Origin: Ciona intestinalis
Lineage: Eukaryota > Chordata > Ascidiacea > Phlebobranchia > Cionidae
Assembly (NCBI RefSeq): GCF_000224145.3
Contig: NW_004190423.2
Coordinates: 273,257 to 337,256 of the forward strand
Direction: 5' to 3'
Length of the DNA stretch: 64,000 bases
A program made the translations under genes and the position numbers. Below are positions 1-9,899 of this stretch, piece after piece. The stretch's first letter is position 1; each line of letters starts with the position of its first letter. The notes under the pieces are model-generated. The model saw only the letters and a list, made by a program, of their open reading frames with translations. It searched no databases and had not been told where the DNA came from.

Positions 1-396
1 CGACCAAAATTGTGCTTTGTCAGGTTTGAAAGGATAAGCTAAGCCAACGTTAGACATATCCATTATTCCTTCAGTGTACATGTCTACCCTGAAAATACAA
101 TTGATCACTTATATCCTCGTGGGTGGGAACTTGAGTGACTTGTCCATGGTTGCCACTCCCATGCTCACAGTCGAGTTGCTGAAACTATTGCAGTGTGTGG
201 ATAAGCAGACATGACTTTTGGTTGGTTTGGTCATTTATATCCACTATTTCAGCTACTGTAGCGACAATAAGTTTGCTTAATGCGAGACCAAACTAATAGT
301 TAATACTCGCTTTACAAAATGTATCTCCTGTTACTAATGTAGAATAACTTACAAAGCTCTTTCTGTATCGTTTTCCCCCATCAAGCCCCCCTTATG

Positions 397-446
397 NNNN
401 NNNNNNNNNNNNNNNNNNNNNNNNNNNNNNNNNNNNNNNNNNNNNN
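397..446. other. Assembly gap (50 N)
   Basis: Falls inside exon 3 of the inverted GST copy and borders the 119-bp tandem repeat. The fixed length of 50 suggests a gap of unknown size. Confidence 0.95.
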
Positions 447-966
447 TTGGTCATTTATATTCTCGTGGGTGGGAACTTGAGTGACTTATCCATGGTTGCC
501 ACTCCCATGCCCACAGTCGAGTTGCTGAAGCTATTGCAGTGTGTGGATAAGCAGACATGACTTTTGGTTGGTTTGGTCATTTATATCCTCGTGGGTGGGA
601 ACTTGAGTGACTTATCCATGGTTGCCACTCCCATGCCCACAGTCGAGTTGCTGAAGCTATTGCAGTGTGTGGATAAGCAGACATGACTTTTGGTTGGTTT
701 GGTCATTTATATCCTCGTGGGTGGGAACTTGAGTGACTTATCCATGGTTGCCACTCCCATGCCCACAGTCGAGTTGCTGAAGCTATTACAGTGTGTGGAT
801 AAGCAGGCATGACTTTTGGTTGGTTTGGTCATTTATATTCTTGTGGGTGGGAACTTGAGTGACTTATCCATGGTTGCCACTCCCATGCCCACAGTCGAGT
901 TGCTGAAGCTATTGCAGTGTGTGGATAAGCAGACATGACTTTTGGTTGGTTTGGTCATTTGTAACC
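447..966. repeat. 119-bp tandem repeat, about four units
   Basis: The unit runs from GGTCATTTATATCCTCGTGG through TGCAGTGTGTGGATAAGCAG to CTTTTGGTTGGTTT. About four near-identical units follow the N gap at 397-446 and one lies before it (about 100-230). The same unit appears singly in GST-B intron 3 (about 4493-4613), in three copies at 14107-14440 and partly at 38455-38600, there in the opposite orientation. Confidence 0.85.
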
Positions 967-1059
967 ACTATTTCAGCTACTGTAGCGACAATAAGTTTGC
1001 TTAATGCGAGACCAAACTAATAGATAATACTCGCTATACAAATAAGGAAGAAACAATTG

Positions 1060-1170
1060 TTATAACACAGGTGTAACGTAAGTGGCAAGTCGTAAGCGGG
1101 CACGAGGTGTATGGAACAGAACACCCGTGTTATAATGGCTGTTATTACCCAGTCATGCATGAAAGCAACA
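1060..1170 (+). repeat. SINE 3'-tail unit
   Basis: About 95 bp containing the hallmark GCGGGCACGAGGTGTATGGA then GAACACCCGTGTTATAA. It lies between the exon 1 and intron 3 fragments of the inverted GST copy. Confidence 0.7.
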
Positions 1171-1494
1171 CACATTAAAGAAAAGTTAGTTAGTGAATAA
1201 GTATCCGCTAAATTGAACCCTTACGTCGATCCCACACGCGGCGAGCATCCATCTTATCTTCTCAGCGCGCCCTCTACCGTTGGTGTAATGCAACACAGCT
1301 TTGCTCATGGTTTTAAATTAAATAGATGGCTGAATATCTAAAGCTAAAAGAGGAAAATACAATATATTAAAGTCGAGTCTATAATTTATATGTCCCATCC
1401 TACCCCGTAAGACTAAATTGCCTGGGCCACCTTTTAAAACTTAAACGAGATGCAAAATTGGGCATTATAACGTCTTACCACAGTAAATCTTTAT

Positions 1495-1720
1495 TATAGT
1501 AGGGTGGGGTAAGACGGGGCACCTTTTGCATTTAATATCCAAATATCCTGACCATGTTTTAAAAAATTAACAACGGACTCTTGGAATCTTGAGCATACGG
1601 TTTTATAATTCTTTGAATGTTCGGAGTTGTGGAGACACAGTTATAGAATGTTATTTGTTTATGAAATGGGACGAGAAAATACTATGATAATGTGTCCTAT
1701 CTTACCCCACCCTACTATAA
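1495..1720. mobile_element. TIR element (MITE-like), GGGGTAAGA family
   Basis: The left end is TATAGTAGGGTGGGGTAAGA and the right end TCTTACCCCACCCTACTATA, an inverted pair of about 20 bp bounded by TA. Inside are the family marks CACATAATATCC-like, TTTTAAA..TTAACAACGG and TTTATAATTCTTTGAATGTT. No ORF. This is a non-autonomous DNA-transposon structure; the transposase family is unknown. Confidence 0.7.
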
Positions 1721-1998
1721 ACCAATTCAATTCTGTGACATAACTCTATAATACTTGCTTATATCACATGTCTAACCTGATGCACTAATACTAAGTCCTT
1801 AAGTAATAAACACTATACGCGTAACCTGAGCAGGCTAATATTATCGGCTGAAAACTGCTCTAACTAGTTTGCACCGGAGCGAATCGGTTGCACGATTTTC
1901 TTGAGCGTGATGTTTGTATTACATTGATACGCGGAAATATGCTTTACTGTTTAAAACTAGTTGTGCTACTCTGCTCTGTACTTAAGTTAAAACCAATC

Positions 1999-2380
1999 AA
2001 AAAGAATAAACAAAGAAATATCTACACCCAGCGTTGTTCAGCGCAGGTCAGCGTATAGATATTTCATTGTTTATTCTTTTAAGTGACGTTTACACTACAG
2101 CGTAGCTTGCCTTTGTGTAAAAAGAACAAAGAAATATCTACACCCACTATCGATACCGTACCACAACATTACTTCAAACAGTACATGTTAAGTTTAGCCG
2201 GCTGTAAGTAAACGAAAGTTTTCAAGTATTTGCTGATGTAACGATCAATACTCAGAAGCGCCAATGTTACGACGAGTATACAGGATACAAATACTCTAAT
2301 TCTGCGCTAAGTAACGAATCATAAAGCTAGGTGTAGATATTTATTTGTTTGTTCTTTTTACATAGACACGAGCTACATTG
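1999..2380. mobile_element. Short-TIR repeats with GTGTAGATATTTCTTTGTT ends
   Basis: A small hairpin at about 1999-2080 has arms AACAAAGAAATATCTACACC and the near-inverse. A larger element at about 2100-2380 is bounded by inverted copies of a roughly 45-bp end running CGTAGCTTGCC to ATCTACACC. A related copy ends at about 6095-6190 behind GST-B. Non-coding. Confidence 0.6.
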
Positions 2381-2830
2381 TATGTTCTTACAAGCGAGTA
2401 TACGGACAAGCAAACAGAGACAAGTAGTTTGTAATGTTGGTTCATGCAAGACAGACATATACTGGTTAATGGTTGGATATAACAGCCGTAATAGTTAGTT
2501 CGAATGAATGTAACTTATTTATCCTAGCATGGCGGGAAAAGGGCAGTCGTTATAACACGGGTGTCTATACAAGATACACCTCGTGCCTGCTTGGTGCTTC
2601 TGAGTTACCATGTATGTTGCTTTATGGGAGATTGTGAGAGCACAGCATACAATGGGCATGCCAATTGCTGTCTTGGCTGCTATGGTATGTGGTCAAGTAT
2701 ACAGTGACTATTAATCATGTCAGTCCATGCAAGCTAAGTGTAATGGTTAGTGGTTGAATATAAAGCCTTTGGGCGCTACATTAAGATGCTACATGTTAAA
2801 GCTAATTCGACAAATGCGAGTTAATGATTA
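2170..2830 (+). promoter_or_regulatory. Duplicated upstream block with TATA box, GST-B
   Basis: Segments at about 2170-2345 and 2650-2780 recur in order at about 5940-6115 and 6300-6430, upstream of GST-C. Both copies end in AATATAAAGCCTTTGGGCGC. The TATAAA here is at 2759-2764, about 316 bases before the ATG. Conservation before both paralogs suggests the duplication unit included the promoter. The interval between the two segments is filled by a short-TIR repeat and a SINE tail. Confidence 0.55.
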
Positions 2831-3079
2831 ACTAAGGTTTAGGCAAACAAAGAAAATGCAGTAAGAATAGAAAGACATTGTATTTTACTCATTAAGTGCA
2901 GTAAGTTGAGATTAGGTGGCTTATGTTTTTTTATCACAAAGAGCTTATATTACTGTGGGGTAAGATGGATACTTACTGTAAATAAAGAATCTGCTTTCAA
3001 TTTAATGCATTTTTCTAATCATATTTTAAATTCAGACTACTAAAACTTAGCCCGTTTAATTCAAAGCGACGTTTGCACC

Positions 3080-5695
3080 ATGAGTAAAGCTGTGTTACAT
3101 TATCTTGACGGTAGAGGGCGTGCTGAGAAGATAAGATGGATGCTTGCCGCGTGCGGAATCGACGTAAGGGCGCCGTCTAGCGGGTGTATAAATATGAATG
3201 GATGGAACTTAATTATCCTCACATGGCGAGGCAACGATACTATAGTCGTTATAACATGGGTGTTCTGTTTCATACATCTTGTGCCCGCTTACAAGTTACC
3301 ACGTATGTAACTTGTTTATCCTCGCATGGCGGGGTAACGACAGTCTTAATAACACATGTGTTCTGTTTCCTACACCTCGTGCCTGCTTACAAGTAACCAC
3401 GTATGTAACTTATTTATCCTCGCATGGCGGGGCAACGACAGTCATTATAACACGGGTGTTCTGTTTCATACACTTCGTGCTCGCTTACAAGTTACCACGT
3501 ACCATGGCGGGGCAACGACAGTCGTTATAACACGGTGTTCTGTTTCATACACCTCGTGCCTGCTTACAAGTAACCACGTATGTAACTTANNNNNNNNNNN
3601 NNNNNNNNNNNNNNNNNNNNNNNNNNNNNNNNNNNNNNNTTATCTTGACGGTAGAGGGCGCGCTGAGAAGATAAGATGGATGCTTGCCGCGTGCGGGATC
3701 GACGTAAGGGCGCCGTCTAGCGGGTGTATAAATATAAATAAATGTAAGTTATTTATTCTAGCGTGGCGGGTAACGCCAGTCGTTATAACACGGGTGTTTT
3801 ATTTCATACACCTCGGGCTCGCTTACAAGTTACCACGTATGTAACTTTGTTATAACAACTGTCGTTGCCTTGCCACGCGAGGATAAACAACTTACATTCA
3901 TTTATTTATAACAGTTTTGTTTAAAAGATTTCAAAATTAACGTTTGTTTATTTCTAGTTTGACGAAAACTTCGTAACAAGTAAAGCGGATTTTCAACAAC
4001 GAATAGCGGAAGGACTCTACTTATTTAAGCAGGTAGGGGGCACGAGTTGTTTGAAACAGAACACACGCGTTATAACGACTGTCGTTGCCCCGCCATGCGA
4101 GGATAAATAAGTCACATACGTGGCAACTTGTAAGCGGGCACGAGGTGTATGAAACAGAACACCCGTGGTATAACGGCTGTCGTTGCCCAGGCAAAGCCGA
4201 AAACACAGAAGGAACCAATTTGTCAGCCCAACGAGTATTTAACTGAAACACACTTTTAAGGTTCCTTTGCTGGAAATAGACGGCTTACGAATCGTACAAA
4301 CCGGATCCATATTACGTTATTTGGGACATAAGGGGGGCTTGATGGGGGAAAACGATACAGAAAGAGCTTTGTAAGTTATTCTACATTAGTAACAGGAGAT
4401 ACATTTTGTAAAGCGAGTATTATCTATTAGTTTGGTATCGCATTAAGGTTACTTATTGTCGCTACAATAGCTGACCTCAGGTTATAAATGACCAAACCAA
4501 CCAATAGTCATGTCTGCTTATCCACACACTGCAATAGCTTCAGCAACTCGACTGTGGGCATGGGAGTGGCAACCATGGATAAGTCACTCAAGTTCCCACC
4601 CACGAGGATATAAATGATCAATTGTATTTTCAGGGTAGACATGTACACTGAAGGAATAATGGATATGTCTAACGTTGGCTTAGCTTATCCTTTCAAACCT
4701 GACAAAGCACAATTTTGGTCGGAAAACAAAGAAAAATTGGGCACAAAATATTTCTCCGTTTATGAAAATGTAAGTTTTCAAACATGGCCATTTAAACCAA
4801 AAGGTGCGTATTGAATTGTTATGTTACGTCACAGATACTACAGACAACAAACAATGGTCATCTTGTCGAAAACAAACAAACAATGGCCGACGTGTTATTG
4901 TTTGAATCTTTTGTACATTACTTGGACATTGACAAAGACGTACTGAATAATTATCCAAACTTACAGGTTAGAAACTTGGGTACCTTTGCAAATTAGAGCG
5001 CGCCGTATGGGACCTGGGATTTGGGGCAGAGTTTGCTCATCACCCGAACATTGTATATGCACATTCAGACATTCTATTCTGTATGGGTAAGGTCCTACAG
5101 TGAGGCATGCCATGGGACCTGGAATTTAGGCCAGATTCGGCCTATTATCCCAACATTGTATATGCACATTCTATTCTATATGGGTGAGGTCCTACAGTGA
5201 GGCACGCCATGGGACCTGAAATTTAGGCCAGATTCGGCCTATTATCCCAACATTGTATATGCACATTCTATTCTGTATGGGTAAGGTCCTACAGTGAGGC
5301 ACGCCATGGGACCTGGAATTTAGGCCAGATTCGGCCTATTATCCCAACATTGTATATGCACATTCTATTCTATATGGGTGAGGTCCTACAGTGAGGCACG
5401 CCATGGGACCTGGGATTTAAACAAGAGTTGTCCAATTGTTCCAACACCCAAGGTGCTACAACCCATTAGTGACCACTGGGTTGGAGCAATGTCCGTTAAG
5501 TGTCTTGCCCAAGGACACATATGCCTACTAACAACTTATACAACATACATAACACTTGTTTCACTCCTGTAGGCATTTATGGCATCCATGAAAGAAATAC
5601 CGTGGGTACAGAAGTTTCTTCAGCCAGGAAGTAAAAGAAAGGATTTACCAGACAAGAAATACGTTGCTTTAGTTGACGATATATTCCATTCATAA
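3080..5695 (+). CDS. Glutathione S-transferase, alpha-class-like (GST-B)
   Basis: Cytosolic enzyme expected to conjugate glutathione to electrophiles. Coding exons: 3080-3163, 3958-4032, 4261-4370, 4634-4769, 4835-4966, 5573-5695. All introns are GT-AG, the phases agree, and the product is 219 aa, close to the roughly 220 aa usual for alpha GSTs. The N-terminal thioredoxin-fold half shows the catalytic Tyr8 in HYLDGRGRAEKIRW with the alpha-type GRGR arginine, then PLLEIDGLRIVQTGSILRYL, the glutathione-binding strand and SNAIL-like helix. The helical half shows VDMYTEGIMDM, then NKQTMADVLLFE and VQKFLQPGSKRK, all recognisable alpha-class blocks. A second partial exon 1 at 3640-3703 follows an N gap inside intron 1. 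Introns 1 and 2 hold SINE-tail repeats, intron 3 the 119-bp repeat, intron 5 a roughly 90-bp tandem array. It is the tandem paralog of the gene at 6891. No AATAAA was seen just after the stop. Confidence 0.9.
3200..3589 (-). repeat. Tandem SINE-tail array, GST-B intron 1
   Basis: About four head-to-tail copies of a unit of about 95 bp: CTCGCATGGCGGGGCAACGA, then CAGTCGTTATAACACGGGTG, then TTCTGTTTCATACACCTCGT, then GCTTACAAGTTACCACGTATG. Only the tail module is repeated; the tRNA-like head is absent. The array runs into the N gap at 3590. A further unit follows the second exon 1 copy (about 3738-3850). Confidence 0.85.
3590..3639. other. Assembly gap (50 N)
   Basis: Inside GST-B intron 1, between two copies of exon 1 and the same repeat array. 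Confidence 0.95.
3640..3703 (+). pseudogene. Second copy of GST-B exon 1 after an assembly gap
   Basis: The 64 bases directly after the N run repeat the last three quarters of GST-B exon 1 (YLDGRGRAEKIRWMLAACGID, then GTAAGG) with only about two substitutions. The flanking intron sequence and SINE-tail repeats are also repeated. Both copies splice to the same exon 2 in phase, so only one can be used per transcript. The simplest reading is two alleles placed side by side at a contig join. A true internal exon duplication is the alternative. Confidence 0.75.
4035..4195 (+). repeat. SINE-tail units in inverted orientation, GST-B intron 2
   Basis: Roughly one and a half tail units oriented opposite to those in intron 1 (GCGGGCACGAGGTGTATGAA, GTTGCCCCGCCATGCGAGGA). 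They could pair with the intron 1 array in the pre-mRNA. Confidence 0.75.
4990..5570. repeat. About 90-bp tandem array plus SINE core, GST-B intron 5
   Basis: Four to five units of ATATGGGTGAGGTCCTACAG, GAGGCACGCCATGGGACCTG and CAACATTGTATATGCACATT. The last unit passes without a break into a SINE central region (about 5440-5530) with TTAAGTGTCTTGCCCAAGGA. The same junction recurs elsewhere, so the 90-bp unit appears to belong to a composite SINE. Confidence 0.8.
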
Positions 5696-5939
5696 ATTTC
5701 CATTAACACGACTTTATCTGTATAGTTTCTCGTCCAGTTTGGTAGTAAAAGAACATTCAAAAAATTATAAAACCGTATCCTCACGATTTCCATAGACCGC
5801 TGTTAATTGTTTAAAACACGTTTAGGATATTTGGATATTATGTGCTAAAGGTGTCCCACCTTCCCCCACCCTACTATATAACATGCTGTAGCCATACTCC
5901 ATACACCAAATGTAATGTTCGTCAAACTATCGATACACT

Positions 5940-6440
5940 ACTTCAAACAGCACATGTTAAGTTTAGCCGACTGTAAGTAAACGAAAGTTTTCAAGTATTT
6001 GCTGATGTCACGATCAATACTCAGAAGCGCCAATGTTACGACGAGTATACAGGATACAAATACTCTAATTCTGCGCTAAGTAACGAATCATAAAGCTAGG
6101 TGTAGATATTTCTTTGTTTGTTCTTTTTACACAAAGGCGAGCTACGCTGTAGTGTAGCGTCGCTTAAAAGAACAAACAAAGAAATATTTATCTAGCTTAA
6201 AAGTCGGTTTAGTAAAATAGTAGATTTTATAAAAACTTATATTTTATGAAAGTGGTCACGACTTTGAAGAACGTTTAGTAGCACGAAGTGATCTCAATTA
6301 ATGCCAATTGCTGTCACGGCCGCTACGACTAATGTGGTCAAATTGACTCAAATATACAGTGATGATTAATGTCAGTCCATGCAAGTCAAATGTGATGGTT
6401 AGTGGGTAAATATAAAGCCTTTGGGCGCCTTAAAGCTGAT
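5940..6440 (+). promoter_or_regulatory. Duplicated upstream block with TATA box, GST-C
   Basis: Second copy of the block seen before GST-B. TATAAA is at 6411-6416 in the same AATATAAAGCCTTTGGGCGC context, about 475 bases before the GST-C start codon. It directly follows the 3' end of GST-B and a half MITE (5748-5880), so the two genes are separated by little besides this block. Confidence 0.55.
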
Positions 6441-6890
6441 TCGGCTGAATGTTAGTTAATGTATAACAAAACCACATGTAGATTTAATGTAGAAAAGCAA
6501 CGCGTAGGCTTAGCGGACTTCGTATAGACAAAGTAAACTTCAATGCACGAGGTTAAATTTTCCGGGCATTTTTAAGCGTTTAAGCCAGTTATACCGACAC
6601 TTGGTTCGGCTATCGTAAAACGTCTTTATACACATAGCAGTCGAGTCGAATTTAGAGCGAGAATTTAAACAGTTTTTTTACAGTAGTTTAGAACGTGTAG
6701 GGCAGTTACTTCAATAGGAGTCCCATTACAAGCTCAGTTGTTTTGCAAAGACGTTATAACGTGCAAATGCACCATGGTGATTTTATAACAGCAAAGTTTA
6801 TAATGTAGAGAAATAAAACGTAAAAAAAACTAATTTCATGCTTCATCAGATTTCTGAGGCTTTTGAGGATTTTGAAACAACCGAATAAAC

Positions 6891-9703
6891 ATGAGCAAAC
6901 CCATCTTGTATTACACCGACGGTAGGGGGCGTGCTGAGAAGATAAGATGGATGCTCGCTGCGTGTGGGATCGACGTAAGGGCGCCGTCTAGCGGATTTGT
7001 ATTTTCAATAGTTTAATTACGGATCGTTCTAACTAAATTTTGGATAAGTCACTCAAGTCTTAACCCGCGCAAATATAAATGACCAATAACAACACAAAAC
7101 TGAAGCCACTACAATTTACACATTAAACAGTCCTGTTAATAAAAATTAACTTTTCTTCATTTTTAGTACAATGAAAGTTTTATATCAAACAAAGTTGACT
7201 TTCAAAGACAACAGGCTGAAGGACTCTACTTGTTCAAAGAGGTAAACCGAGCGAAAATGTTATTCAACTCTCTTATTTCTCCTCGCATGGCGGGGCAACG
7301 ACAGTTGTTACAACACTGTTTTATACACCTCGTGCCCACTTACAAGTTACCACGTATATAACTTATTTACCCGCGCATGGCGGGGCAACGACAGTCGTTA
7401 TAACACAGGTGTTCTGTTTCATACACCTCGTGCTCGCTTACAAGTTACCACATATGTAACTTATTTATCATCGCATGGCGGGGCAACGACAGTCGTTATA
7501 ACACGGGTGTTCTGTTTCATACACCTCGTGCTCGCTTACAAGTTACCACTTATGTAACTTATTTATCCTCGCATAGCGGGGCAACGACAGTCGTTATAAC
7601 AAGGGTGTTCTGTTTCATACACCTCGTGCTCGCTTACAAGTTACCACATATGTAACTTATTTATCCTCGCATGGCGGGGCAACGACAGTCGTTATAACAC
7701 GGGTGATCTGTTTCATACACCTCGTGGCCGCTTACAAGTTACCACGTATATGCAACTTATTTATTCTCGCATGACGGGGCAACGACAGTCGTTATAACAC
7801 GAGTGTTCTGTTTTGTAATAGATGCATAACATTTTTTTTCGCGCATTGACGCATATGTGACCTCGTGGCCGCTTACGAGTTACCTCGTATGTATGCAGCT
7901 AAGGAAACATTCATATTTTCTCAAAGTAATATATTAATTGTAAAACGTTTCAGATCCCAATGCTAGAAATAGACGGGATGAGGATTGTACAAACTGTCTC
8001 AATACTGCGTTATTTAGCTCGTAAAGGAAACTTTATGGGTGAAACGGAGAAAGAACAAGTTTTGTAAGTTTATATACAGTCTAGTCGCTATATGAGTGTG
8101 AAGATGGGAGTGGCAACCATGAATAAGTAATGCAAATTGTGGACATTCGTGTTATAAGAACTGGGACGGAATTCTCGGCTACCAACTAAAGTTAGTCGGT
8201 CGCTGTTACTATGGATTACCGCGTTTTTTAGTCGGCCGACTAACTTTCTGTGCATTACTTATTACGGAAGTTATTTGGTCGATTTAGACGGCGACTAGTT
8301 TATTTAGTCGGTTGCCGAGAATGTCACCCTGTCCATGTCCTTGCCACGCGAGGGTAAATAGGTTAAATTTATTCATTTAAATTCCCACGGTACTGCAGCA
8401 ACTCGACCGTAACACGGGCTTTAACGTAAGGTTTATATCCAGGGTAGACATGTATTCAGTCGGCATGGTTGAAATGACGATACCCGGTTTGTATTTTCCG
8501 TTCAAACCAAACGACCAGAAACCGCAAATTTGGTTGGGAATCAAAAAAGAATTGAAAAATAAGTTCTTGAACGCGTTTGAAAACGTAAGTGGCAAAAATA
8601 ATTTCTATTTTACGAATGTTTCACTGTATTATTATATATATTGTTACGTCACAGATACTACAGACAACGAACAATGGTCATCTTGTCGGAAACAAACAAA
8701 CAATGGCCGACGTGTTATTGTTTGAATCTATCATATATTTCATGGACATTGAAAAAGAGATTATAAATGAATATCCTAAATTACAGGTTTGTAACATTAC
8801 TGTTATATTATACCAGGGGGCTTTAACGTATAGTAGGTTGGGGTAAGATGGAACATGTTTTCATTCTCTTTTATCGTCCTGTTACGTTTTTGCTAACGGG
8901 GGTTTGGTCTGGGGCACTGCTTTAACGGCCAATCGCGGGGCCTGACTGCTGTAGTCTGTTGTAAGCTACACTGAATACGACTTTACTATAAAAACATGTA
9001 ATTTAATAAAAACTGAATAAGAACGAATGGCATTAAAATACACACTTAACCTCTAAACCACAACTAGATACAACAAAAACTCGATACGGCTTTAACTCGA
9101 TAAAACAGTTCACAATCAATACAACCTTTCGTTAACACGGTAAAAGGAGAACTAACCCGATAAACCCAAATCTAGCAAGAGGAAAAGCGCCCAAAGCGTG
9201 AAACGTGACAAGCAATTCGACTTACGGCAATGCAGCAATAAAGGAACACGCGGTAACGTTAAAACAACGCAGGAAACAAGTCGTGCGTGAAAAACAGTGA
9301 TAAGAAAAGAAAAATACTAGGTCAAAGAGTGATAAGAAAAACACAAAAGAACACAAATAATGAGAAGAAACACATTCAAAACTAAACTGACATACAATAC
9401 AAACATTACGTAAACAACAAAAACAGTGCGCGTGTCAAAAAAACTAAGTGTTAAACCCACGACATTACAGTCCCATTTGGTAGTAAACACGATTGGGAAA
9501 TATGGGATATTATGGAACAACGGTATCCATCTTACCCCGGCCACAGTACTATTACTATATCACTGTTATTCCCTCCACAGGCATTTATGGCATCTATGAA
9601 AGAAATACCGTGGGTACAGAAGTTCCTTCAGCCAGGAAGTAAAAGAAAGGATTTTGCAGACGAGAAATACGTTGCCATGGTTACTGATATATTCTTTTCA
9701 TAA
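6891..9703 (+). CDS. Glutathione S-transferase, alpha-class-like (GST-C)
   Basis: Tandem paralog of GST-B with the same six-exon structure: 6891-6974, 7167-7241, 7954-8063, 8443-8584, 8655-8786, 9581-9703. The product is 221 aa. It keeps Tyr8 and GRGR in LYYTDGRGRAEKIRW, PMLEIDGMRIVQTVSILRYL, VDMYSVGMVEM, NKQTMADVLLFE and VQKFLQPGSKRK. Exon 4 is two codons longer than in GST-B; the other exons are identical in length. Exons 5 and 6 are close to GST-B while exons 1-4 differ more, which may reflect gene conversion. Intron 2 carries a tandem array of SINE-tail units, intron 3 a palindromic element, and intron 5 a MITE split by about 580 bp of other sequence. A TATA box lies at 6411 and a polyadenylation signal at 9877. 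The role (glutathione conjugation) is from family knowledge; the substrate is unknown. Confidence 0.9.
7270..7905 (-). repeat. Tandem SINE-tail array, GST-C intron 2
   Basis: Six or more units of the 95-bp tail module head-to-tail, with the last ones diverging. It is the longest such array in the window and lies in a different intron from the array in GST-B, so the two arose or moved separately. Confidence 0.85.
8158..8336. mobile_element. Palindromic TIR element in GST-C intron 3
   Basis: Ends GGACGGAATTCTCGGC.. and ..GCCGAGAATGTCACCCTGTCC are near-inverse. A second inverted pair around ACTAAAGTTAGTCGG and CCGACTAACTTT lies inside. About 175 bp, non-coding, foldback structure. Confidence 0.6.
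8829..9548. mobile_element. Split GGGGTAAGA-family MITE, GST-C intron 5
   Basis: The left end (TAGTAGGTTGGGGTAAGATG, to about 8885) and the right end (about 9468-9548, CCATCTTACCCCGGCC) are separated by some 580 bp of unrelated AT-rich sequence with no recognisable gene. This looks like an insertion into a MITE, or two half elements. Confidence 0.5.
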
Positions 9704-9876
9704 ATCTCCTTGACGCTGTTATATATACATAGTACATTGTATATATTGCTTTACTTGGGCCCAGCAGAACAATAAGTGTTTATTTTTATGTATATACTGC
9801 TTTCATGGACGTGCTATTCTATTTTAACTGTGTACTGTATATTACTAACTTGGTCAACTGTATTTGCAACTGCCAA

Positions 9877-9882
9877 AATAAA
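9877..9882 (+). terminator. Polyadenylation signal AATAAA, GST-C
   Basis: AATAAA lies 174 bases after the GST-C stop codon in GCCAAAATAAAGCAC. It is the first canonical hexamer after the stop. Confidence 0.55.
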
Positions 9883-9899
9883 GCACTAATTAAGACGCT

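Larger units (their letters stand above)
1..1308 (-). pseudogene. Incomplete inverted alpha-class-like GST copy (GST-A)
   Basis: Three pieces of a glutathione S-transferase gene read on the minus strand. Exon 1 is 1225-1308: it starts ATG, keeps the GRGRAEKIRW block and ends at a GTAAGG donor after GID. The 3' 44 bp of exon 3 are 353-396, where an N gap cuts it. The 5' part of exon 4 is 1-88 and encodes VDMYTEGIMD before the window edge. Exons 3 and 4 match the plus-strand gene at 4261-4769 almost base for base. Exon 2 was not found between the gap and exon 1, where only repeats and a second copy of intron-3 sequence (about 961-1046) lie. It could be a broken paralog, or a complete gene scrambled by assembly of two haplotypes. 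No copy of the TATA-containing block seen upstream of the other two genes was found in front of it. Confidence 0.7.

Noticed and set aside
447..966. Regular spacing of repeats suggesting a CRISPR array
   Set aside because: The 119-bp units are contiguous, with no unique spacers, and the genome is eukaryotic.
3080..3310. 76-codon ORF as a complete small protein
   Set aside because: After codon 28 it reads through a GTAAGG donor into repeat sequence; the spliced GST frame is well supported instead.
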